The notes under the pieces: generated by a model
What the model was told of the DNA's origin: nothing
Databases searched by the model: none
What the model saw: only the letters and a program-made list of their open reading frames with translations
Shown here: piece after piece, positions 1 to 7,847 of the stretch
Layout of the letters: every line of letters begins with the position of its first letter
Numbering within the stretch: the stretch's first letter is position 1
Made by a program: the position numbers and the translations under genes
Assembly: GCA_964650405.1 (NCBI GenBank)
Contig: CAZYTO010000054.1
Location: forward strand, 1-23,308
Source of the DNA: CAZYTO01 sp964650405
Lineage (GTDB): Bacteria; Acidobacteriota; Thermoanaerobaculia; Gp7-AA8
Length of the DNA: 23,308 bases
Direction of reading: 5' to 3'

Positions 1-5
1 GCCGC

Positions 6-776
6 TCACTTGAGCAACGCCTCGAATTGCTCCTTGGTCAGCCCCGCTTCCCGGCGCGGGGCGGGGCACCCGGCGGGGGGGAGGACCTGGCGGTGCGCCA
101 CAACGGCCTCGATGGCCCCGATCGGCAGGTTCGGCCCCGGGAGCGTGATGCGGTAACGGCTCTTCTGCGGCTCGCTGGCGATCTTCCGATACGCGAGAGG
201 CGCGTGGGCCGCATCCGGTGACGTCCCCGCCTCATGCAGCCGCGCGGAGACTGTGTCGAGACGCGTGACCACCGCGCTGGAGGTGTCATCCCAGGTGACC
301 CGGAGGTAGCGGTAGTCGCCCGGAGCGAAGGCAATTTCCACATTCCGCAGTTTCTCTTCCGGAAGGTCAAAGACCGTAGCGTCGGCGTCGAGCAGCGTCC
401 AGTGCTCGCGGTCGCCGCCGCCTTCGAGGCGTGCCCGTTTGAGGAACGGTGTGGCGATACCCTCGATGCGGATCCGGTCGATGCCGTGAAGGGCACCGAG
501 ATCGAGCTCGAACCCGCTGGTCTTCTTCGTCGCCGCCACCGGCAGGATGCGGCCGGCGACCCAGTGCGGCTCCTGCGGCGGCTGGATGACCAGGTAGGGT
601 AGCTCCCGGCTGCCCGCGTCCGCGAGGCGGAGATCGCCGAGGTCCGGGGTTGCATGCGCCATGAGCGCCACGTCGGGATCGAGGCGGTTCGGACCGGTTT
701 GCGCCGGCACGATCGTCCGCTCGTCCGCGTGCGCGAGCGCCGTGAGCCCGAGCAGCAACAATACGCGCCGGATCAT
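6..776 (-). CDS. DUF3999-like exported protein, short or truncated
   Basis: The 256-residue product starts with a clear signal peptide (MIRRVLLLLGLTALAHADE, likely cleavage after AHA). The following segment contains DVALMAHATPDLGDLRLADA and RELPYLV, which resemble the start of DUF3999 proteins, a family often encoded directly after DUF2339 genes. Function is unknown; an envelope role is inferred from the signal peptide and the partner. The ATG overlaps the stop of the DUF2339 gene by four bases (773-776, ATGA), which implies translational coupling and fixes the start. As I know the family it is considerably longer (roughly 400 residues or more), so this copy looks short. The reading frame passes a run of seven G (plus strand, about 75-81) just before a Pro/Arg-rich tail and then ends with LTKEQFEALLK and a stop at the window edge. 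A frameshift at the G run is possible. Confidence 0.6.
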   Translation of the reverse strand: MIRRVLLLLGLTALAHADERTIVPAQTGPNRLDPDVALMAHATPDLGDLRLADAGSRELPYLVIQPPQEPHWVAGRILPVAATKKTSGFELDLGALHGIDRIRIEGIATPFLKRARLEGGGDREHWTLLDADATVFDLPEEKLRNVEIAFAPGDYRYLRVTWDDTSSAVVTRLDTVSARLHEAGTSPDAAHAPLAYRKIASEPQKSRYRITLPGPNLPIGAIEAVVAHRQVLPPAGCPAPRREAGLTKEQFEALLK

Positions 777-3700
777 GCCACGGGTGTCTCCGGTGCCGTC
801 TCCGGCTGTACTTCGCGGCGGCGGAGTACGTACTTCTGCAGCAACAGCGTGACGATAAGCAGCGACGCGGCCAGGCCGAGCAGGGAGAAGACGCGATAGA
901 GGCCGCCGAAGCGCGCCAGGTCGTGCAGGAAGCACTTCAGGACCGTCACGACCAGCAGCAGGATGGCGGCCACCCGCGCGGCACGGGTCCCGAGGCGGAT
1001 GCCGGCGATGAGCATGCCGATGGCGAACGAAGCCCAGCCCAACGTGTACCAGAGGTCCTGTTTCAGCGAGGACGACAGGAAATTGAACGTCAGCGTCGAA
1101 CCGGTCGAGAAGTAGTCGGCGATCTCGATATTGACGAGGAAGAAAAGCAGGATCGTGCCGGCGGCGTGAAGGAACGGCGCGTATCGCTTGTGCGCGGCGG
1201 TGAGGAAAGAGCCGCCCGCAAACATCGTCGCTGCGCCGACGAGATACGTGTAGAGGTACCAGTTGATGATGGCCGTGCTCTGGGGCGGGTGATAGGACAG
1301 CACAGCCGGGTTCAACGTCAGGCGGACGAAGACGACGGCCAGCAGGGCGCCGCCCCACAGCACGAGGCCGCGGTGGGGAATGCGGTGGTAGAGCCAGATC
1401 AGCGCCGCCCCTTCCAGTGCCCAGGCCAGCGTGATCCATTCCTTGTCGAGCTGCAGCGGGATGGCCAGCGTGATGAACGCCAGCGCCGCCGCAGCCACGA
1501 GCGCGAGCCGTGAGAGCAGGCGCGCGACGTCCTGCTCGATCTGCAGAAGGCGCAGCAGCAGCACGAGCAGCAGCACCGCCTGCACGACCGGCAGCGCGCC
1601 GATGTAGGGCTTGTACCCGAGGTCTACCAGGGCGTCGTAGGCGAAGCCAAAGAACGTGGCGCTGGCCAGGATGGGAGCGAGATACGGATGGAGGGAGTGC
1701 TTCGCGCCCTTGCCGAGCAGCAGCGGATAGACGAGGAAGAGCGCGTAGATCGCCGCGGCGAAGATCAGTAAGTGGCGCGGAGTATTCGTCTGAGAGGTAG
1801 CGATGGCGATCGTCGACGTGACCGCGGCCATCGTCAGGACGAAATGCTGTTCGGTCAGCCAGGCCACGACGAACAGGGCCGCGAGGATCCCGAGGTGCGT
1901 GGCCAGGAGCGTCCCGAAGAGCGGCGGGCGCGCCGCCACTCCCGCGCAAATGGCTACGAACTGCCCCGCGAACAGGGCCACGAGCGCGCTCTCGGCGAAA
2001 CGGCGGTCGATCGCGTACCACGCCAGTGCCAGGGCGGCCACGACCACGGTCGCCAGGAGCGCGGTATTCGGCCACGGTGCGCCGCGGGCGCTCATCGCCC
2101 ACACTACGAGCACGATCTGCGAGGCGGCGCAGGCCGCAGTCATCAGCTTCTCGCGGCGCAGCCAGAGCGCGGCCACTCCCAGCGCGAGCTGGAGGACGAA
2201 GAGCACGCCGAAGATCGGCCACGGCGGGAAGGCCAGCGCCGGCTGCCCGGCCGCGAACAGGAGGAAGAGATGCCCGGCCAGCGCCAGGTACGTGCTTCCT
2301 TCGAATGCCGGCGCCGTGCCCGCCGTGCCTGCGCGTGCCCAGACGTTGCCGGCCACGATCAGCACACCGAAGATGGCCACGACGATCAGGGCCGGCAGGA
2401 TGGCCGCGGTGATCGTCACGGCGCTCCACCAGACGGCGATGACGAGCCACGACAGGATCGCCGCGATCACGGAGAGGATCGGAAAACGCGTGGAACGGGC
2501 GTGCAGCAGCGCCCCCGCATTCAGGATCGCCAGCAGGAGCGTCAGCCCCCACAACGAGGCCTCGGCGATGCGGTCGCCGTCCAGGAAGAAGAGCATGGCG
2601 ATGCTCAGCAGGACGAGCACGGTGAAGGCGCCCTGGGGATCGAGGCGCTTTTGGAACCGCCGCGCCAGCACCGGGACGCCGAGGTAGAAGAGAGCGAAGA
2701 TGCCGTACAGCATCAGCCCGGAGATGAGCCGCTCTTTCGAGAGATACGTGCCCGACCAGAACGCCTCGGTGGCCAATGCCGCAAACGTCCCGACGTAATA
2801 GACCAGCCCCTCTTCGAACTTGACCGCATACGCCGCCCCTGCCGAAAGCAGGAGGAAGAGAACGCCGAACAGCAGCCACGGCTTCGCGGCGTAGTTGCCG
2901 CCGGAGACGAACGTCGGAAAGAGGAAGAGGAGCAGCGGCGCGGTGAATACGGCGTTCCGGAAAGCCGAGACCCCACTCGGCGGACCGGAAAGCACGCCCC
3001 GCGCGACATAGAACGCGATGCCGAGGTAGAGGATGAAGAAGGCGGCGATCCAGGCCAGGAATACCGGCCAGGCGGACGGTTGGAACGAAGTGGCCCGCCA
3101 GACGGCAAAGACGAGGAGCGTCACTACGCCGCCCAGCAGGTGCAGCCACAGCGGTCCGCGGGCGATGGCGATGACGGCCAGGCCCGCACAGAGCAGGATC
3201 AGGAAGCCGAAGAGGATGTGGTAGTGGGCACCGTAGGCGGGCACGGCGGCGACGAAGACGGCGAAGAGCAGCGGCAGTACGGCGCCGGCAACGCCCATGA
3301 CGTCGAACGCCGGCTGCGCTTCGTCGTCGCGGCGCCCCATCCAGAGGGAAATGGCGGCCATGATGGCGAAAACGAGAAAGATCGCCGCCGCCAGCGGGAC
3401 CTGCGACGCGGTGAGGAACTTGGCGATCCATCCCCACTGATAGATCGCGGTGAAGACGAGCGAGATACCGGTGAGCACCGTCCAGCGGCGCTTCATGGCC
3501 ACCCAGGCCAGGGCCACGTTGAGCACGAGCAGGTACGTGAAGAGGCCGATGGGCCGGTTCTCACCGGTCGACAACATGGCCGGCGTGGCGAAACCGCCGA
3601 AGAGTCCGAGCAGCGCGATGAAGACGGATTCCCGGCGGATGGAGAGAAGCACCGCCACGATGGTCACCACGACCATCGCGCCGAAGGCCACCAGGGCCGG

Positions 3701-4555
3701 TACGAGGTGCCAGCGCGCGTACGCGGCGAAGAGCGTGGCATAAAGCATCGCGATCCCCGCGCCATGCATGGCATTGGCAGTGACCTTGTAGGTGCGGGCG
3801 ATGCGCAGCTCGCAGACGAAGATGATGGCGATCCCGGTGAGGGTTCCCATGGCCGCGCGGATTGGCGGCCGGAATACGCCTTTGTCCGCAGCGATCTTCA
3901 ACGCCAGGATCGTAGCCAGGACGACGGCGATGGCGGCGATGGCGGCGAAGAGCTTCACGCCGATGATGCCTTCCCAGTCGAAGTTGAACCACGATTCGGC
4001 CGGCTTGCGTGAGCCGGACGGCGGTGTCACGGGAGGGGGCGTCGGCGGCCGCGGCGGCGGTTGCGCCCCGGCGGGCGCTGCCTGAGGTGGAGGCACCGTC
4101 GCTTTCGGCGGCGGCGGCGGCACCGGAGCCGCGGATTGCGGTGCCGGAGGTGGTGTACTGGTTGACGCAGCCACCGGCGCTCCCAGCGGCGCCGTTGGAG
4201 GAGTAAGCGGCGAAACCGGCGGCGCGGCGGGTACCGGCGGCGGTGAGGGTGGACGCGGAGCGGATACGGTGGCTGCCGCGACCGCCGGCTCCGGCTTGGT
4301 CTCCGGCTTAGGCGCAGGCGGTGTGACAGGCTGTGGCTGCGGTGGGGTTTGCGTCTGCGATGGAGCGGCTGCCGTGGCGGCGGGGGCGACGCCCTGCTTC
4401 TTCAGCTCGGCCACGCTATGCGCCAGGTTCTCCATGACCCGGTGCAGGTATTGGACTTCGGCTTCGGTCTTCTCGGCACGATTGAGGGCGCTCCGCGCGA
4501 TCGCGAACGCCACTCCTCCGAGGACGACAGCAACGAGCCACCCAACGAATTCCAT
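773..4555 (-). CDS. DUF2339 multi-spanning membrane protein
   Basis: This 1260-residue protein has an N-terminal membrane helix (residues 1-20), a charged helical segment likely to form a coiled coil (about 23-55), a very Pro/Ala-rich linker (about 57-187), and then a conserved WEGIIGVKLF block (194-203). That block starts a long series of hydrophobic helices running to the C terminus. This order is typical of DUF2339 (COG5373 predicted membrane proteins). The molecular function is not known. The downstream DUF3999-like gene overlaps by four bases, so the two form a unit, as they often do in other bacteria. No clear Shine-Dalgarno sequence precedes the ATG at 4555. A possible promoter (TTGGCG, 18 bases, TATGCT on the minus strand, 4605 to 4576) overlaps the terminator of the upstream transporter gene. 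The protein is long for the family, partly because of the linker. Confidence 0.85.
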   Translation of the reverse strand: MEFVGWLVAVVLGGVAFAIARSALNRAEKTEAEVQYLHRVMENLAHSVAELKKQGVAPAATAAAPSQTQTPPQPQPVTPPAPKPETKPEPAVAAATVSAPRPPSPPPVPAAPPVSPLTPPTAPLGAPVAASTSTPPPAPQSAAPVPPPPPKATVPPPQAAPAGAQPPPRPPTPPPVTPPSGSRKPAESWFNFDWEGIIGVKLFAAIAAIAVVLATILALKIAADKGVFRPPIRAAMGTLTGIAIIFVCELRIARTYKVTANAMHGAGIAMLYATLFAAYARWHLVPALVAFGAMVVVTIVAVLLSIRRESVFIALLGLFGGFATPAMLSTGENRPIGLFTYLLVLNVALAWVAMKRRWTVLTGISLVFTAIYQWGWIAKFLTASQVPLAAAIFLVFAIMAAISLWMGRRDDEAQPAFDVMGVAGAVLPLLFAVFVAAVPAYGAHYHILFGFLILLCAGLAVIAIARGPLWLHLLGGVVTLLVFAVWRATSFQPSAWPVFLAWIAAFFILYLGIAFYVARGVLSGPPSGVSAFRNAVFTAPLLLFLFPTFVSGGNYAAKPWLLFGVLFLLLSAGAAYAVKFEEGLVYYVGTFAALATEAFWSGTYLSKERLISGLMLYGIFALFYLGVPVLARRFQKRLDPQGAFTVLVLLSIAMLFFLDGDRIAEASLWGLTLLLAILNAGALLHARSTRFPILSVIAAILSWLVIAVWWSAVTITAAILPALIVVAIFGVLIVAGNVWARAGTAGTAPAFEGSTYLALAGHLFLLFAAGQPALAFPPWPIFGVLFVLQLALGVAALWLRREKLMTAACAASQIVLVVWAMSARGAPWPNTALLATVVVAALALAWYAIDRRFAESALVALFAGQFVAICAGVAARPPLFGTLLATHLGILAALFVVAWLTEQHFVLTMAAVTSTIAIATSQTNTPRHLLIFAAAIYALFLVYPLLLGKGAKHSLHPYLAPILASATFFGFAYDALVDLGYKPYIGALPVVQAVLLLVLLLRLLQIEQDVARLLSRLALVAAAALAFITLAIPLQLDKEWITLAWALEGAALIWLYHRIPHRGLVLWGGALLAVVFVRLTLNPAVLSYHPPQSTAIINWYLYTYLVGAATMFAGGSFLTAAHKRYAPFLHAAGTILLFFLVNIEIADYFSTGSTLTFNFLSSSLKQDLWYTLGWASFAIGMLIAGIRLGTRAARVAAILLLVVTVLKCFLHDLARFGGLYRVFSLLGLAASLLIVTLLLQKYVLRRREVQPETAPETPVA

Positions 4556-4587
4556 AAACGGACGATGTGCTGCGGAGCATACGCCGA

Positions 4588-4618
4588 AACAAAACGGCCC
4601 GCCAAAGTGGCGGGCCGT
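4588..4618 (-). terminator. Intrinsic terminator after the OPT transporter gene
   Basis: A perfect 11-bp inverted repeat (arms 4594-4604 and 4608-4618, ACGGCCCGCCA and its complement) has a three-base loop. On the minus strand it is followed by TTTTGTTT. It begins 18 bases past the OPT stop codon. GC-rich stem, tight loop and T-rich tail together make a standard rho-independent terminator. Confidence 0.88.
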
Positions 4619-4636
4619 AGAGAGAAGGTTGGAAGG

Positions 4637-7189
4637 TTATGCCTTCTTGCGATCGTGCAAGATGATTTCGCGCCCTGTCAGATACAGCAGAAGGATGAGG
4701 ATCCCGAACGGGATGAGGGAGAGCAGGTCGGCCGAGACGGCTGACTCGGTACTGAACTTCGTCCCGGACGCACTCTCCTCCGCGTACACGTCGTCAGCCG
4801 CCAGCTTGACGTGCGCGTCTTCCGCGTCCTTTCCGGCCTTTTCACGTACCTTCGGATCCGTCGCGGATTTCGAGAGTTGTCGCTGCAGGAGGAACTCGGC
4901 CCACTGCTTCTTCTGATTGGGGCTAAGCACCTCTTCGCCCTTCCATACCGTGCGGATGCCCCGGTTGAAGAACGGGTTCCCGAGCATCGAAGCGTGTTCG
5001 AGCTTGGTGTTCTTTTCGGACAGAACGCCCGCCATGAACGCGATGATGATGCCGGCAATGGCGCCGCCGGCGATGTAGCCGGAGGCCATGAGGACGCCCG
5101 GGCTCTTGTCGGTCTCGGCGATCAACTGATCTTCGGTGAGATTCCGGCCGGCGTGCTTCCGCTTGAGGTAGCGATCGACGCCCCAGCGAACGAGGCCGCC
5201 GATGAGAATGGGGGACGACGAGGACAGCGGAAGGTAGACGCCAACGGCGAAGGCCAGTGAGGGAATGCTCGACATCTCGAGAACGATGGCGATCATGGCG
5301 CCGAGAAGCACAAGCGCCCACGGCAGTTTGCCGCCGAGGATGCCCTTGATGATGTACGACATCAACGTGGCCTTTGGCGCATCGAACTTCTTGACCTCGT
5401 CACCGTTGGGGAGCTTCGTTACGGTGCCGTTGATCCCGGGGTCGACCAGGTAGACGGCTTTGCCGGTGGTATCGACCAGGTATTTGATCGGATTGCCGCC
5501 CGCGGGATCCTGACGATGCCAGACGCGATATTCGCGGGTATCCGACGATTTTTGCGGTCCGGCCAGATGCTCGACGCCCGAACTGATCTCGCCTGCCGGA
5601 GCCACGAGATTGCCCGTCACCGGCACATAAACGGTCTTGGAATCGTTGAGCCTGAGCAGAATCGGTCCAAGAACCAGCGCCGAGGCGAGGGCTCCGATCA
5701 GGATGGCCACCTGCTGGTGGCTCGGTGTCGACCCCACCAGGTAGCCGGTCTTGAGATCCTGTGACGTCGTACCGCCGTTGGACGACGCGATGCAGACCAC
5801 AGCTCCGATCGTCAATGCCGTGACGTAGTAGTTGCTGCCTGTCCACTTCAGCAGGACGAAGATGAGGCAGGTCAGCAGGAGCGTAGCCACGGTCATGCCG
5901 GAGATCGGATTTGATGAAGAGCCGATCTCTCCCGTGAGCCGCGACGACACGGTCACGAAAAGGAAACCGAAGACGACGATGAGAACCGCCGCCCCGATTC
6001 GGGTCAGAACGTCCGCCGATCCGACGTACAGCGGGTTGGCCGCAGCGATGACGACGACGAGGGCTACGATGCCGATGAGCACGAATTTCATCGACATGTC
6101 GCGGTCAGTGCGCAGGCTTCCTGCTTTGACGGCCCCTCCCTTGAAGTCTTTCATCCCGGCTTTGAGGCCGTGCCAGATCGTGGGCAGTGAACGGAAAACG
6201 CTGATGATGCCGCCTGCCGCCACCGCCCCGGCGCCGATGTAGAGCACGTAGTTGTTGCGGATCGCTCCGGGCGACATGTCGCGGATGAGCGTCGTGGCCG
6301 GTGAGAGCGGGACGGCCAGGCCGTCGCCGAAGAACTTGATCATCGGGATGAGCACGAGGTAGGCGAGCACGCCGCCGCCGCACATGATCGAGGCGATCCG
6401 AGGGCCGATGATGTAGCCGACGCCGAGCAGCGCCGGAGAGATCTCCGCAGAGATCGAGCCAGCCGCGAAGGGCTTTCCGAAGACCTTCTCCGGCGTGTCC
6501 TTCCAGGCTTTGAACGCTTCCATGAGGCTCTGGTAGACGAGGCCGATCCCGAAACCGGTGAAGATCGTCTTCGCGCTCGTTCCCGCACCTCCCAGCGCTT
6601 CCTGCTCGCGCTTGGCGGCATCGGATGCGGCCGCGCGGGACTCGGCGGATGCACCAGCCTTCAGCACCTCTGCGCAGGCCGTTCCTTCGGGATACTTGAG
6701 CTCTTTGTGCTGGGCGACGATGAGCGCCCGCCTCAGCGGGATCATCATCAGGATGCCGATCAGACCGCCCAGAACCGCCACCAGCGCCACGCGCGTGGTC
6801 TCCAGATCGAAACCCAGGATCATGATGGCGGGCATGGTCACGCCGACACCGAAGGCGATCGATTCGCCCGCGGAGCCGGCCGTCTGGACGACGTTGTTCT
6901 CGAGAATGGTGGCGTCTTTGCGAATGCGGAGCTTCGAAAGCGCTCGGAAGAACGTGATCGAGATGACGGCTACGGGAATCGAAGCGCTGACCGTCAGACC
7001 GACCTTGAGCACCAGGTAAAGCGAGGATGCGCCGAAGATGATGCCGAGGATCGTGCCGACAATCACCGGCAGAACGGTGAGCTCCGGCAACTCCCGCTCA
7101 GCCGGAATGTACGGCTCGAATTCGGCCGAGTCGGGGTTGTCCGGCTGGGTACCGACGGTGTCGGGGTACTCGATTTCCGTCGCAGACAT
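4637..7189 (-). CDS. OPT-family oligopeptide transporter
   Basis: This 850-residue inner-membrane protein matches the oligopeptide transporter (OPT) superfamily. Conserved blocks include KVGLTVSASIPVAVIS near residue 65, ENNVVQTAGSAGESIA near 95, KYPEGTACAEVLKAG near 160, EIGSSSNPISGMT in the middle, and SNGGTTSQDLKTGYLVGSTP after it. These are family hallmarks. Two long hydrophilic loops (one before KLPWALVLLGAM, one after FMAGVLSEKN) interrupt the helices. The last segment is hydrophobic and ends in a short basic tail. Such proteins move oligopeptides or metal-chelate peptides, probably by proton symport; the substrate cannot be told from the sequence. I chose the ATG at 7189 over an upstream in-frame start at 7339 because AGGAGA lies five bases before it and the 50 upstream residues do not fit the family. 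It is transcribed alone: own promoter-like -10 upstream, intrinsic terminator downstream. Confidence 0.93.
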   Translation of the reverse strand: MSATEIEYPDTVGTQPDNPDSAEFEPYIPAERELPELTVLPVIVGTILGIIFGASSLYLVLKVGLTVSASIPVAVISITFFRALSKLRIRKDATILENNVVQTAGSAGESIAFGVGVTMPAIMILGFDLETTRVALVAVLGGLIGILMMIPLRRALIVAQHKELKYPEGTACAEVLKAGASAESRAAASDAAKREQEALGGAGTSAKTIFTGFGIGLVYQSLMEAFKAWKDTPEKVFGKPFAAGSISAEISPALLGVGYIIGPRIASIMCGGGVLAYLVLIPMIKFFGDGLAVPLSPATTLIRDMSPGAIRNNYVLYIGAGAVAAGGIISVFRSLPTIWHGLKAGMKDFKGGAVKAGSLRTDRDMSMKFVLIGIVALVVVIAAANPLYVGSADVLTRIGAAVLIVVFGFLFVTVSSRLTGEIGSSSNPISGMTVATLLLTCLIFVLLKWTGSNYYVTALTIGAVVCIASSNGGTTSQDLKTGYLVGSTPSHQQVAILIGALASALVLGPILLRLNDSKTVYVPVTGNLVAPAGEISSGVEHLAGPQKSSDTREYRVWHRQDPAGGNPIKYLVDTTGKAVYLVDPGINGTVTKLPNGDEVKKFDAPKATLMSYIIKGILGGKLPWALVLLGAMIAIVLEMSSIPSLAFAVGVYLPLSSSSPILIGGLVRWGVDRYLKRKHAGRNLTEDQLIAETDKSPGVLMASGYIAGGAIAGIIIAFMAGVLSEKNTKLEHASMLGNPFFNRGIRTVWKGEEVLSPNQKKQWAEFLLQRQLSKSATDPKVREKAGKDAEDAHVKLAADDVYAEESASGTKFSTESAVSADLLSLIPFGILILLLYLTGREIILHDRKKA

Positions 7190-7194
7190 GCGGT

Positions 7195-7223
7195 TCTCCT
7201 GATTTGAAGGGTGCGCCATTGTA
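7195..7223 (-). promoter_or_regulatory. Possible -10 element and ribosome binding site of the OPT gene
   Basis: On the minus strand TACAAT (7223 to 7218) lies about 29 bases before the ATG. This would place transcription start near 7211, followed by AGGAGA (7200 to 7195) five bases from the start codon. No convincing -35 hexamer is found at 16-18 bases, so the promoter part is tentative. The ribosome binding site is clear and decides the start. Confidence 0.45.
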
Positions 7224-7269
7224 CCGGGGCTCAGCACGATGAGCCTATGACAAAGCAGGTACCCTTTCC

Positions 7270-7839
7270 CTATTCGACCCGGAACACGCGGGAGTACGCG
7301 AGGGTACAGCGCGGCTTCGAGGGCATGAGCGCCTGCCATGGAGGCGAGGCGTACCGTAAGGCCAGAACGTAGGAGCCTCGCAGTGGGAGCTTCTGTCCGG
7401 ACACCATTTCGACGAGGCCGTCCGGGCTCCTTGAGAACCCCGCCTCGGTGCCCTTTAGCGCGAGGGCGGCGCCGGGTGGCAGTTCACGTGGATTGCCTGC
7501 TCCGGCATTGGCGCAACGCAGAGTGGCGACTTCCTCCCAACGCCGAGCACGATCGTTGTAGTGGAAGAGTGCCGGCAGTCCGAGCTGTATGGGATCGAGA
7601 GCAAGCCCGGCCGAGGAGGTGTTCGTGGCTGTACCGCTCACGTCCTCGAGTGATTTGTACGAGGCGGCGACGTTCTCGAAGACGAGGTCGCGCGAGCCGA
7701 CGGTCGCGCACTCCTGGTATTGGGATGCTGTGGGAGAGAGGATGAACCAGAAGGCTTGCGGTTGATGGAGCGCGGGCTCGACGGCTCGGTTACAGCCGGA
7801 AAACAGGATGATGGCGAGCGCCAGCAAGCGTACGGTCAT
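7270..7839 (-). CDS. Small putative lipoprotein, function unknown
   Basis: The 189-residue product begins with a short basic start and hydrophobic stretch ending in a lipobox (ILFSGC, Cys16), so it is probably a lipid-anchored envelope protein. I do not recognise the rest. It has three further Cys (44, 110 and 181 approximately) and otherwise looks like a small beta-rich domain without repeats. The start at 7839 is preferred because the signal peptide begins exactly there; the longer open frame upstream is antisense-like shadow within uvrA. The gene starts only eight bases after the uvrA stop codon on the same strand, so it is probably cotranscribed with uvrA. Nothing links it functionally to DNA repair, and the spacing may only reflect gene packing. 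No strong ribosome binding site is visible. Confidence 0.75.
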   Translation of the reverse strand: MTVRLLALAIILFSGCNRAVEPALHQPQAFWFILSPTASQYQECATVGSRDLVFENVAASYKSLEDVSGTATNTSSAGLALDPIQLGLPALFHYNDRARRWEEVATLRCANAGAGNPRELPPGAALALKGTEAGFSRSPDGLVEMVSGQKLPLRGSYVLALRYASPPWQALMPSKPRCTLAYSRVFRVE

Positions 7840-7847
7840 GTGCCGCT

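Noticed and set aside
1772..4012. A 746-codon open frame on the plus strand opposite the DUF2339 gene
   Set aside because: The product is almost wholly charged residues, as expected from the complement of codons for membrane helices; it is not a gene.
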